Program-made: the position numbers and the translations under genes
In this document: piece after piece, positions 26,101 through 34,430 of the stretch
Layout of the letters: each line of letters opens with the position of its first letter
How positions within the stretch are numbered: the stretch's first letter is position 1
NCBI GenBank assembly: GCA_047600765.1
Contig: JASGKF010000002.1
Span: 1,240,001-1,304,000 of the forward strand
Length of the DNA: 64,000 nucleotides
Source: Viridibacterium sp047600765
GTDB taxonomy: Bacteria > Pseudomonadota > Gammaproteobacteria > Burkholderiales > Rhodocyclaceae
Reading direction: 5' to 3'
The notes under the pieces: generated by a model
Seen by the model: only the letters and a program-made list of their open reading frames with translations
Told to the model about the DNA's origin: nothing
Databases searched by the model: none

Positions 26101-27764
26101 CAGGTCGGCTTTCGAGGGGCTGACGGTGTCGCGCCAATCCTGGGCGGGGCCTTGTCTGTCTGGCAGACATAAAGTGCTATGCCGCGGTCGATCAACTCCA
26201 TGCGACAACGATCTTTGAGATAGCGGCTGAACTCCGGATAGTGATCCGGGCTGAAGGTCACGGCATCGCCTGAACCCAAGGGGCGGCCGGAAATGTCCAC
26301 GATGAAGCGCGGGGGCTTGTCCTCCAGATCCTTCATGAAGCGCTGCCAGATGCCGGGCTTGACAATGCGCAAGCGTGCGGCGGGATCCATGCCCGGGGTG
26401 TATTCGGCGAACGTGCCTTGGAGATGATCGGTCAGGAGTACCTTGGACGCGCCAATCAGGCGAGTGGTGATGAAGTAATCAGGGGCATACCCCCAGACAT
26501 AAAGCCGGTCATCAGCTTGCGACAGGGCGTTGATACGCATCGTGATCGGTGATTGCGTCGGTGGAGTCGAACCACTCAGCAGCTGTTTGACAATGGGGGT
26601 GCCCGCGGCGACCGCGCTTGAAATGATGGCCAGCGCCCCTGTGCAGAGCGCAATCCGTCGGAGGATGAGGCTCTCCTGCTGCAGGCAGAACTGGATGAAA
26701 TAGCCACCCGCCAGTGCCAACGCCGGAAAAGTGAAGAGGTAGTAGGCCGGATAGTATTCGCGCCCCAGGCTGACGGCGGCAAAGGCGCCGAGCAGGGAAA
26801 CGAGCAGGAAGCTGCGGACGGGCAGGCTTTGCCCGCTTGCTGTTGGGTTGGTCCGGTGGCCTGCCGTGGCTAGCACACCCAGCACTGCGAGTAGCCAGCA
26901 TAGCGGGGCGAGGCGACTGTACTCTTCGGTCGCCGTTACAAACCGCATGAGGCGTCGGGATAGTGGGGTGGTGTCCACCGTGGCATAACGGGAGGGGTAC
27001 TCCAGCGTCTGGTAGATCAGGTCTTCGAGTCCGCCCGCCGCGCTGAAGTACAGGGCTGCCATGGCAAGAGGCAGAGCGAGTCCGCCAGCGTATGACAGTG
27101 CGGTGTGCAGGGTGCTGCGTAGTCTCCGGCCGTTTGTGTATGCAGCAAGACATAGAACAGACATGCCGGCGGCGGCTAGAACCGCTGGTTGCTTGAACAG
27201 CATCGCGACGCCGGTTAGCGCTCCGGCTCCGGCGAAGCCCGCATAAGAGACGCGTTTGGCCGAACGCAGCATCAGCCACAAAGCAAGACTCAAGGGCAGG
27301 GCTGCAAGTTGCTCGGTCTTGACGGCAATGAAACGCGGATCGCCTGTTCCCAGCAGCAGGAAAAGAATGCACGCCCAGATGCCCGCCTGGCGCCCCCCCA
27401 ACTCTGACGCCGCCAGAAAAATGGCGCCTGCGGTCAGGAATACCCACAGCATGCCGAAGGCGTGAATGGCTTGCATGTTGTAGTCGCCGAACAGGCTGAA
27501 GACCACCTGGTAGATCAGGAAGACGCCGGGGGGCTTGTTGTCGATGCAGGCAAGCAGGGGGCCGCTATGTTCTGCAATGGCTCGCATGGCGCAAGCAGCG
27601 AAAAAACTTTCGTCTACATTGAGTGAGCCCGCCGTCAGATAGTGGGCACGAATGCCGAACTGGCAGACGAGTACGGCGGCAAGACACAACCAGGAAAACG
27701 CGGCAAGCTGGTTGGCGGGGTTCCTGCGGAAAGCGTCGACAATTCTTGGGAACATGTCCGGCAT
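26100..27764 (-). CDS. GT39/ArnT-like membrane glycosyltransferase
   Basis: A 554-residue polytopic protein. The start is placed at ATG 27764, preceded by AGGAATC at suitable spacing; the longer open frame runs antisense into the carrier-protein gene and is rejected. The first periplasmic loop has LNVDESFFAACAMRAI with acidic residues as in GT-C enzymes, and further on the chain has ~10 hydrophobic segments and a soluble C-terminal domain. GT39 proteins transfer a sugar from a polyprenyl-phosphate donor to a periplasmic acceptor. It heads the minus-strand block and is divergent from the carrier-protein operon. Confidence 0.8.
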   Translation of the reverse strand: MPDMFPRIVDAFRRNPANQLAAFSWLCLAAVLVCQFGIRAHYLTAGSLNVDESFFAACAMRAIAEHSGPLLACIDNKPPGVFLIYQVVFSLFGDYNMQAIHAFGMLWVFLTAGAIFLAASELGGRQAGIWACILFLLLGTGDPRFIAVKTEQLAALPLSLALWLMLRSAKRVSYAGFAGAGALTGVAMLFKQPAVLAAAGMSVLCLAAYTNGRRLRSTLHTALSYAGGLALPLAMAALYFSAAGGLEDLIYQTLEYPSRYATVDTTPLSRRLMRFVTATEEYSRLAPLCWLLAVLGVLATAGHRTNPTASGQSLPVRSFLLVSLLGAFAAVSLGREYYPAYYLFTFPALALAGGYFIQFCLQQESLILRRIALCTGALAIISSAVAAGTPIVKQLLSGSTPPTQSPITMRINALSQADDRLYVWGYAPDYFITTRLIGASKVLLTDHLQGTFAEYTPGMDPAARLRIVKPGIWQRFMKDLEDKPPRFIVDISGRPLGSGDAVTFSPDHYPEFSRYLKDRCRMELIDRGIALYVCQTDKAPPRIGATPSAPRKPT

Positions 27765-27832
27765 GATTCCTGGGGCTGGTAGTGGGGCGTGCTTGGGACC
27801 GTCTGCAGGACGTGCTTCCCGAGACCGGTGGA

Positions 27833-27838
27833 TATAAT
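27833..27838 (+). promoter_or_regulatory. Likely -10 element for the carrier protein-hydrolase operon
   Basis: A perfect TATAAT lies 66 bases before the carrier-protein start, in the divergent gap between two operons. The -35 region at the right distance (around 27810-27815) is weak. Transcription would start near 27845. Confidence 0.5.
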
Positions 27839-27903
27839 ACCGGACTGGAATTAGTGAACTGCTCGTGGCCTTGTCTGGCTGCGGCGCATTGAGGAAGCCT
27901 GGT

Positions 27904-28152
27904 TTGGATATTCGCAAGGAACTGGCGGTGGTGCTGGACGACGTGCTGGGGCTGAAGGGCCGTGCACAAGGTTTCGTTGACAGCACGCCGCTGCTGGGGG
28001 CGCTGCCCGAGCTCGATTCGATGGCGGTTGTGGGCATCATTGCCGGTATCGAAGAGCATTTCGGGGTGTATCTCGCCGATGATGAAATCGATGGCAGCAG
28101 CTTTGAGACTTTCGGCAGCCTGCTCAAACTGGTGCAGGACAAGATTGGCTGA
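27904..28152 (+). CDS. Acyl carrier protein, XrtA-associated
   Basis: An 82-residue carrier protein. The TTG at 27904 is chosen as start because GAGGAAG at 27891-27897 sits six bases upstream and the product then has normal ACP length; a GTG at 27865 in the same frame would add 13 residues. The phosphopantetheine site is Ser39 in LPELDSMAVVGII. It probably carries an acyl or aminoacyl group activated by the acyl-CoA ligase at 23.5 kb, as these genes co-occur in exosortase A loci. It is followed at 9 bases by the hydrolase genes. Confidence 0.88.
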   Translation: MDIRKELAVVLDDVLGLKGRAQGFVDSTPLLGALPELDSMAVVGIIAGIEEHFGVYLADDEIDGSSFETFGSLLKLVQDKIG

Positions 28153-28161
28153 CCGGCCCTG

Positions 28162-29001
28162 ATGGAACCCTTCTACCTCCCCACACCGGAAGGGCGCATT
28201 TACGGATTGCATCTTCCCGCTGGCGGTACGCCTCGGGGGGCGTTGTTGTGGCTGCCGCCGTTCGCCGAAGAGGCGCACTGCGCACGTCGCCATCTGGTCG
28301 CGGCAGCGCGGGAGTGCCAAGCCGAAGGTTTCTCCAGCCTGTTGATTGATCCATTGGGTACGGGGGAGAGCGACGGTGACTTCTCCAGCGCAAGCTGGGA
28401 AATCTGGTGCCGTCATGTGGGCCTCGCTGCGAGCTGGTTGCGTGAGCGGGTGCCGGCTCCGCTGTGGCTGGCTGGATTGCGTGCAGGCAATCTGCTGGCG
28501 GCCGATGTCGCAGCGCAGGTGATGCCGGCGGGGTTGCTGTGCTGGCAGCCCGCGATGGATGGCCGGACGGTGCTGGACGGTTTCCTGCGACTCAAACTGG
28601 CGTCGACCTGGGCGGCAGATGCGGGTGGAAGTTCTGGAAGCAATGCCGCCAGCATCCTCGCTGATTTGCGTGACGAACTTGCTGCTGGTCGAAGTGTGGA
28701 TGTCGCAGGCTTTACGCTCTCAGCCGAACTGGCCGGTGTGCTGGCATCGCGTGGCATGTCCTGGGCGCTTGATTGCGCCCCGCGACTGGCTTGTCTTGAA
28801 TTCCGGTCTCGCCAGACAGATGGTGTGCTGCCTCCGCATTCACCGGGCTTGGCGCGACAGCGTGACAACTGGCGTTCGCAGGGAGTGCAGGTACTCAGCC
28901 AGGTCGTGGAGGCACCGCAATTCTGGTTGCAGCATGAGGCGCCGCTGACACCAGGGTTAGGGCGCGCCAGCGCAGCCTTGATCGGGAAGCTGGAAGCATG
29001 A
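28162..29001 (+). CDS. XrtA-associated alpha/beta hydrolase 2
   Basis: A 279-residue alpha/beta-hydrolase-fold protein resembling exosortase-A-associated hydrolase 2 (TIGR03101): LLWLPPFAEEAHCARRH and LIDPLGTGESDGDFSSASW. At the nucleophile elbow it reads WLAGLRAGN, with Arg where the serine nucleophile would be, so a standard serine-hydrolase mechanism is unlikely. It may be a non-catalytic partner of the next gene, with which it overlaps by four bases (ATGA). Predicted role: handling of a carrier-bound acyl intermediate; unproven. Confidence 0.88.
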   Translation: MEPFYLPTPEGRIYGLHLPAGGTPRGALLWLPPFAEEAHCARRHLVAAARECQAEGFSSLLIDPLGTGESDGDFSSASWEIWCRHVGLAASWLRERVPAPLWLAGLRAGNLLAADVAAQVMPAGLLCWQPAMDGRTVLDGFLRLKLASTWAADAGGSSGSNAASILADLRDELAAGRSVDVAGFTLSAELAGVLASRGMSWALDCAPRLACLEFRSRQTDGVLPPHSPGLARQRDNWRSQGVQVLSQVVEAPQFWLQHEAPLTPGLGRASAALIGKLEA

Positions 29002-29855
29002 CGCTGGCCACGAGTTTTCCCCTCGTCATTCCGCTTGGTCAGAAACATGCGCCGCGACTGGTGGGCACCGTGCATCCGCCGGCGGGTGAGCCTCGTGGGC
29101 CCGGCGTTGTATTCGTGACGGGTGGCATGCAGACGCGGGCGGGCAGTCATCGCGGCTTCATTTCGCTGGCGCGTGTGCTTGCCGCCAGTGGCTTTCCCGT
29201 TTTGCGTTTCGATCTGCCCGGATTGGGCGACGCCGAAGGCGAGATGCGTGACTTCGCAGACAATACGGATGTCATCCACGCTGCTACGGATGCCTTGATC
29301 TCGGCCGTACCGGGTATGGATCGGGTGGTGCTGTGGGGCCTGTGTGATGGTGCCAGCGCAGCGGCCCTGTTCGTGCGTGAAGAGTCGCGCGTAGCCGGGC
29401 TCTTTCTCGTCAATCCCTGGTTGCTGTCGGAACAGGCGCAAGCCCGTGCGATGTCAGGCTATTACAGGCAACGTTTCCTGTCGCCAGAGTTCTGGCGCAA
29501 GCTGCTTGGCGGCCAGGTGGATGTCACCGGAGCTTTGCGTGGCTACGTCATGAACTGGTGGTGTGCGAAGGGGGATTCTGACCCAGCACAGCCTGCTGCT
29601 CAGGCCGGCAGGGTTCAACCCTTGTCTGCACGTGTGCTGCAGGCGCTGGAATCTTTTGACGGCAAGCTGCAGCTTGTCGTGTCGGGACAAGACCTGACTG
29701 GGCAAGCTTTCGTAGCGGCAGCTGCTGGTCGCAGTTTGTCACTCATACAGGTCGGGGACGCCGATCACACCTTTTCGTCCATCGCAGCACAACAGCAACT
29801 CGAAGTGCTGAGCCAGCAGTTCCTGGAGTCGTTCTGCCCGGACCGCGCGCCCTGA
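28998..29855 (+). CDS. XrtA-associated alpha/beta hydrolase 1
   Basis: A 285-residue alpha/beta hydrolase matching exosortase-A-associated hydrolase 1 (TIGR03100). The oxyanion region is VVFVTGGMQTRAGSHRG, the strand-4 motif RFDLPGLGDAEGE, and the nucleophile elbow VVLWGLCDGASAAAL places Cys at the nucleophile position. The late His is in DADHTFSS. It is translationally coupled to hydrolase 2 and lies downstream of the carrier protein, suggesting a thioesterase or acyltransferase role on a carrier-bound product. It ends 6 bases from the convergent SMR gene. Confidence 0.88.
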   Translation: MTLATSFPLVIPLGQKHAPRLVGTVHPPAGEPRGPGVVFVTGGMQTRAGSHRGFISLARVLAASGFPVLRFDLPGLGDAEGEMRDFADNTDVIHAATDALISAVPGMDRVVLWGLCDGASAAALFVREESRVAGLFLVNPWLLSEQAQARAMSGYYRQRFLSPEFWRKLLGGQVDVTGALRGYVMNWWCAKGDSDPAQPAAQAGRVQPLSARVLQALESFDGKLQLVVSGQDLTGQAFVAAAAGRSLSLIQVGDADHTFSSIAAQQQLEVLSQQFLESFCPDRAP

Positions 29856-29861
29856 GGCGAG

Positions 29862-30227
29862 TCAGCTGCGGGCGACGACAAAGACGCCCGCGCAGATCAG
29901 CGCGACGCCGAGCAGTCTTTGTGGCGTGACCTGTTCGCCCATCATGAAACCGACGGCGGCAGTGAAGAAGAAACCGAGTCCTACCAGCGGGTAGGCCTTG
30001 CTGACATCCCACTTCGACAACACGGCGAGCCATACCATCGCCCCCAGTGCGTAGAGTGCGAGCCCACCGAACACGTACTTGTCGAAGAGCACGGCGAAGA
30101 CGGTGCGGATCGTGAAGGGCTCGGCCAGCGTAGCTTTGAGTGCTGCACCGGACATGCCAGCCTTCAGCGAGAACTGCGCGGCGACCGAGAAGAGGATGCT
30201 GACGACGGCGATGATGAGGGTTTTCAT
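29862..30227 (-). CDS. SMR/EamA-like small transporter
   Basis: A 121-residue protein with four hydrophobic helices, resembling EmrE-type and ArnE/ArnF-type small transporters: SILFSVAAQFSLKAG at the N-terminus, then LGAMVWLAVLSKWDVSKAYP and GLGFFFTAAVGFMMGE. Next to a GT39-like and a UbiA-type gene, it may flip a polyprenyl-phosphate-linked sugar as ArnE/F do for aminoarabinose; this is inference from context. It has a weak ribosome site. It is last in the minus-strand block that ends at 29.9 kb. Confidence 0.8.
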   Translation of the reverse strand: MKTLIIAVVSILFSVAAQFSLKAGMSGAALKATLAEPFTIRTVFAVLFDKYVFGGLALYALGAMVWLAVLSKWDVSKAYPLVGLGFFFTAAVGFMMGEQVTPQRLLGVALICAGVFVVARS

Positions 30228-30250
30228 TGTTCTTGTTGCGGAGCCGGGCC

Positions 30251-31852
30251 TCAGCGCTGCGACTTGATCGTGTGGTTGATGATGGGCAGATCGATGCTTT
30301 GCTCGCGCGGGCCCGTGGCAACCGGGCCGAGATTTTCGTAGATCACGAGCTCTTTTTCGTGTGCCGGGTAGTTGGCTGGTGTGTCGAAACGCGCCACCTG
30401 CTTGAACTGGGGGCTTGCAATGACACGTTCGAAGCGTTGCATGGCGGCCAGATCGTTCCAGAATCCGGGCTGCACAACGAGGTATTTCACCCCGAGTTTG
30501 TTGAGCTGATCAGAAATATCGGCTTCACTCAGTGGCTTTTCTTCAACGCCCAGCGCACGTCGTACAGCAACGCGCAGCAGGATCTTGTCAGCGCGCACGA
30601 CAGTAAGGTCGCGACGGTCTTCGCGTTCACGCATGTTGAAGACGAAGGAACCATCGCGGTAGCCCGAGAACAGTACGGCGCTGTCGCGCGGAGCGTGGTG
30701 AGCGATCCAGTCCGCGACCTGTGCGTAGCCTTCGACCTTGAGCACCGGACGGAAGAACACCGTTTGCACGATGACGGCGATGCCCAGTGCGGCGAGCGCG
30801 GCGATCGCCAGTGTCTGTCGTGGCAAACGCGTCAGCAGGAAAACTGCGAAGGCCACTACGGGGGGGAGAATGAACACGCTATGGCGTGCTTCCTTTAGGT
30901 CGATGGCCGAGAAAAACAGATAACCGATGCCGAACCAGGCTAGCCAGAACAGGGCGTCACCACGCTGCACGTCGTCGCGCGGGAGCCAACGCATTGCGAG
31001 CAAGCCGCCACAGGCCGCGATAAGCACGGGCCAACCGAGTTGGTCAGGCAGTTGCTTGAAATACCACAGCCAGCCGGCGAGGCTGCGACGCGAAACCTCG
31101 GCATCGGCAATGCCGCTGACCGACTGCACGTTGGCCTGACCGAACTTGAGCGTCAGTACCACGAGGGGCACCAGCGCGAGCACTGCTGCAATGGCGATCA
31201 GCCACAGCTTGTAGTCGCGCAGCGTGCGCCAGCCACGGTCATGCAGCAGGCACAGCAGGTAAACCGGCGCGAGGAAGGCGGCCGTGATCTTGGTGTACAT
31301 CGCTGCGACCAGCAGAAAGATGGCGAGCGTCAGATGCAGGGTGCGGCCTTCGCGGCGGTAGTGCATGAAGCAGACGGCGCTCCAGATCAGGAAGGCGAGC
31401 GAAGGCACTTCCAGCATGATCTGGCGACCCCAGAACGTGATCTCGGGTGCGCACACCAGCAGGGCCGCGGCGAGCCCGGCCTGCGTGGCCGGCAGCCAGA
31501 AGCGGAACAGTTTCCAGCAACCCCAGGCGAAGGCCATGTAGTGCAGGCAGACGACCAGCAAGGCTGTTTCGTGCGAAACGCCGAAGAGGGCGTAGAACGG
31601 CGCGCTGAGCACATAGAACAGCGGCGGATAGAACAGGATGGTCAGCGCCGGGTACTGCGCGTAGTAAGCGTAGGCGAAGCCGGACGGATCGCGCCAGGGC
31701 ATGGCCAGCACGAGATCCTTTACGAAGACGCCGTTGAGCGCGTGGCGCGGTGCATCGCTCCAGTAAAAGGCGCCGTCGTGGGGGGCGCCGAGGAAGAGCA
31801 GGGCGGTGCCGACAAGCAGCAGGGCAAGTACGAGGCGGGGATGGAGGTTCAT
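30251..31852 (-). CDS. GT39/ArnT-like membrane glycosyltransferase
   Basis: A 533-residue polytopic protein with ~10-12 hydrophobic segments and a soluble C-terminal domain from ~residue 385. The first periplasmic loop contains FYWSDAPRHALNGVFVKD, with the acidic residue expected in GT-C enzymes, and YYAQYPALTILFYPP follows. GT39 enzymes use polyprenyl-phosphate sugars to glycosylate lipids or polysaccharides in the periplasm. The gene lies between the UbiA fusion, which could make a polyprenyl-phosphate sugar, and the small transporter, which could flip it. Confidence 0.8.
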   Translation of the reverse strand: MNLHPRLVLALLLVGTALLFLGAPHDGAFYWSDAPRHALNGVFVKDLVLAMPWRDPSGFAYAYYAQYPALTILFYPPLFYVLSAPFYALFGVSHETALLVVCLHYMAFAWGCWKLFRFWLPATQAGLAAALLVCAPEITFWGRQIMLEVPSLAFLIWSAVCFMHYRREGRTLHLTLAIFLLVAAMYTKITAAFLAPVYLLCLLHDRGWRTLRDYKLWLIAIAAVLALVPLVVLTLKFGQANVQSVSGIADAEVSRRSLAGWLWYFKQLPDQLGWPVLIAACGGLLAMRWLPRDDVQRGDALFWLAWFGIGYLFFSAIDLKEARHSVFILPPVVAFAVFLLTRLPRQTLAIAALAALGIAVIVQTVFFRPVLKVEGYAQVADWIAHHAPRDSAVLFSGYRDGSFVFNMREREDRRDLTVVRADKILLRVAVRRALGVEEKPLSEADISDQLNKLGVKYLVVQPGFWNDLAAMQRFERVIASPQFKQVARFDTPANYPAHEKELVIYENLGPVATGPREQSIDLPIINHTIKSQR

Positions 31853-31864
31853 GGTATTCGTGCC

Positions 31865-33277
31865 TTACATCGCGACCAGTACGGTGATGGCTATGGCGAC
31901 AAAGCTGGCCCAGCTGCCGCGGTCGCGCAGGCTGAAGACGATGGGGTCGTCATGCATCTGGCCGCGTGTGGTCTTCATCCACAGTCGCGAAATCCAGTAC
32001 AGCATGAACGGGCAGAGCAGCCACAGTAGTTGTGGATGGCTGTAGTGGGAGGCGACGTAGGGTGAGTCAACATAGAGCGCCAGCACCAGCACCGACAGGT
32101 AGCCCGCTGACGCACCGAGGCTGATGACGGTCTGCAGGTCGCTGCGCCCGTAGTCGCGGCCCTTGGCGTGCTCGCGTTCGAGCTTCTCCATGGCGACCAG
32201 CTCGGAGGCGCGCTTGACCAGCGCGAGGCTGAGGAACACGAACATCGAGAACGCCAACAACCAGGATGACAGCGGCACGGCGATGGCGACAGCGCCGGCC
32301 ATGATGCGTAGCGTGTAGAGCCCGGCGAGCAGCAGCACGTCGATCAGCATGTAGGTCTTGAAGTACAGCGAGTACGACAGCGTGACGACGAGGTAACCCA
32401 GCAGTACGAGCAGGAAATTCGGTGAGACCCAGCACGCTGCAGTGATGCCGGCAGTCAGCAGGACAGTCATGACGATGATGCCGCTGGCGATGCCAATGTC
32501 GCCCGCTGCGAAAGGGCGGCGGCATTTGCGTGGGTGGCGGCGATCGCTTGGCAGATCGAGCAGGTCGTTGAACATGTAGGTGGCTGAAGCGACCAGACCG
32601 AAGGCGAGGAAGGCAATGCTCACCGTGAGGAAGCTCTGTGCGGTGAAGGCATGCGAGGTGAGCAATGGCACGCCGATCAGCAGGTTCTTGAGCCACTGGT
32701 AGACGCGCGCCTCCTTGATCCAGGCACGCAGCGCAGCAGGGCGGTTTTCGAAGACGCGTTCGACTTCGCCACGCGTACGGGCGCCGGCTTCGACGCCGCT
32801 GTCGGGATTGACGACGATGGCCTTGCGCGACTTTTCCCAGATCGGGTAGTCGGCTGTGGCGTTACCGGCGTAGTCGAACACCGGGCCGACTTCGAGGATG
32901 GCCTTGAGCTTTTCGCTGCCACGCATGTTGCGTTCGCCATCGCTGGCGATGACGCCACGGAACAAGCCGACGCGTTCGGCGACAGGCTGCGCGAGGCGTG
33001 CGTCCGAGGCTGTGGCCAACCAGATTTCGCGCCCGCTTGCGGCTTCAGCCTGCAGGTATTCGACGAACTGTGCGTGCAGTGGCAGCGAATCCGATTCCAG
33101 CGTCACGCGGGAGGCAATCTGTGCCTTCAGGTGCGCCTTGCCACGCAGCAGCCAGCCGATCATCGCGAACAGCATCCAGGGCTGCCGCTTGAGCAGTGCC
33201 AGCGCGCTCTCGACGAGCAGATCGGTCTTGATCAGGGTGCCGTCGAGGTCGACGAAGAGTGGAGGCTGGCCGGACAT
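31865..33277 (-). CDS. HAD phosphatase - UbiA prenyltransferase fusion (DPPR synthase-like)
   Basis: A 470-residue fusion. Residues 1-190 are a HAD phosphatase domain opening PPLFVDLDGTLIKTD, with the two catalytic Asp. Residues ~195-470 form a UbiA membrane domain with the prenyl-diphosphate motif FNDLLDLPSDRRHPRKCRRP and about eight helices. The UbiA part resembles decaprenyl-phosphate phosphoribosyltransferase, and the HAD part could remove the 5-phosphate, together giving a polyprenyl-phosphate pentose. Such a donor would suit the GT39 proteins nearby. The combined reaction is inference from domain fusion. Confidence 0.88.
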   Translation of the reverse strand: MSGQPPLFVDLDGTLIKTDLLVESALALLKRQPWMLFAMIGWLLRGKAHLKAQIASRVTLESDSLPLHAQFVEYLQAEAASGREIWLATASDARLAQPVAERVGLFRGVIASDGERNMRGSEKLKAILEVGPVFDYAGNATADYPIWEKSRKAIVVNPDSGVEAGARTRGEVERVFENRPAALRAWIKEARVYQWLKNLLIGVPLLTSHAFTAQSFLTVSIAFLAFGLVASATYMFNDLLDLPSDRRHPRKCRRPFAAGDIGIASGIIVMTVLLTAGITAACWVSPNFLLVLLGYLVVTLSYSLYFKTYMLIDVLLLAGLYTLRIMAGAVAIAVPLSSWLLAFSMFVFLSLALVKRASELVAMEKLEREHAKGRDYGRSDLQTVISLGASAGYLSVLVLALYVDSPYVASHYSHPQLLWLLCPFMLYWISRLWMKTTRGQMHDDPIVFSLRDRGSWASFVAIAITVLVAM

Positions 33278-33394
33278 GTCGGGGTCAGATAAGTGATCGG
33301 GACGACTTGGGCCCCTCGTGAGGCCGCGCAGAGCATAGCGTTTTGCTGCGTCTGCGGTGTGAAATATGCCTTCAGGTACGGCGCAGGGCCAAGG

Positions 33395-34423
33395 CTACTT
33401 TGCCGGGACGGCGAAGAGGGGGGCGCTGGCGCGCGCCACGATGCCCGTGGTCAGCGCATTCCAGTGCTTGTCGTAGGGGGCGACCTCCAGCCGCAGGGCA
33501 CTGGTCTTGTAGTGGGCTGCGAAGAGCGGCTCGGTGTCGACAACGGGGACGCCAGCGCTGGCGGCAGCTGCCTTGAAGCGGCTCAGCACGCGCGAGCTGG
33601 GCGTGCGTCCCTCGTGGATCGCTTCGCGGTCGCTGTCCATGACGAGGACGAAGCGGGTGTCAGGCATGGCCGCCAGTCCGGCAAAGAAGCGGCGGATGAT
33701 CTCCTCGGCCGCCTTGTCGTCGATCTGGTCTTCCGGTGGCACGGATGCAGTGCGTGGAGCCGGCGCACTGCGCGGGGGGAACAACTGGCCCACCAGTGCT
33801 TCTGGTTTGATGCGCAGCTGCGAGAAGAGGTACTGCGCCAGCGCCGATTCGCGCACCAATGCCTTGAGCTTGCCAGCTGGCGCCTGCCTGTCGCTGCCGG
33901 GCTGCAGGGTGGTGGCGTCCAGGCAGGGGCCGTGCGTATTGCCGGAGCCACACAGCGTCTGCCTGACGTCGCTGCGCTCCACGACGATGAGGAATTTGCG
34001 GATGCCGAAGCGCTCCTGCGCAAAGCGTGCGCGGGCGAGGTAGTCAAACAGAGAGGAGCCGGGGCCACCCATGGAATACACGGGCGTCTGGTTCAACTGG
34101 TGTTCGAGCTGGCGGGACAGGCGCTCTTCCTCCGGCAGCATGTTGGCTTCGACGAAGCTGTCGCCGATGACGGCGACGGCGGTCGGATCACGCGTGAAAT
34201 CGCGACTGTCGAGGAAGCCGACGTTGTTGCTGCGCAGATGTTGGGCGTTCTTCAGGTCCCAGCCGGATGACAGCGTGAAGCTGTGGTGTGCCGGGTAAGT
34301 GATGATGTCGGGCGCGAAGTGGTAGGCCGTGTGCGTGGCCGTCGAGACGGGCAGCAGCCTGCAGAGCAGCTCCAGCAGCAGCAAGGCAGTCATGACACCA
34401 GCGAGGAAGCGGAGGGCGCGCAT
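33395..34423 (-). CDS. SGNH hydrolase-like protein, MBOAT partner
   Basis: A 342-residue protein with an N-terminal membrane anchor or uncleaved signal (residues 3-20, LRFLAGVMTALLLLELLCRL) and an SGNH-type block I motif VAVIGDSFVEANMLPEEE. The start at 34423 is chosen 7 bases after the MBOAT stop; a 14-residue extension would overlap that gene. Proteins of this type accompany MBOAT transferases as AlgJ/AlgX-like partners that pass acetyl groups to periplasmic polysaccharide. The final SGNH Asp-His pair is not obvious (a candidate is PYDKHWNALT near the C-terminus). Confidence 0.78.
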   Translation of the reverse strand: MRALRFLAGVMTALLLLELLCRLLPVSTATHTAYHFAPDIITYPAHHSFTLSSGWDLKNAQHLRSNNVGFLDSRDFTRDPTAVAVIGDSFVEANMLPEEERLSRQLEHQLNQTPVYSMGGPGSSLFDYLARARFAQERFGIRKFLIVVERSDVRQTLCGSGNTHGPCLDATTLQPGSDRQAPAGKLKALVRESALAQYLFSQLRIKPEALVGQLFPPRSAPAPRTASVPPEDQIDDKAAEEIIRRFFAGLAAMPDTRFVLVMDSDREAIHEGRTPSSRVLSRFKAAAASAGVPVVDTEPLFAAHYKTSALRLEVAPYDKHWNALTTGIVARASAPLFAVPAK

Positions 34424-34430
34424 GCTGGTC

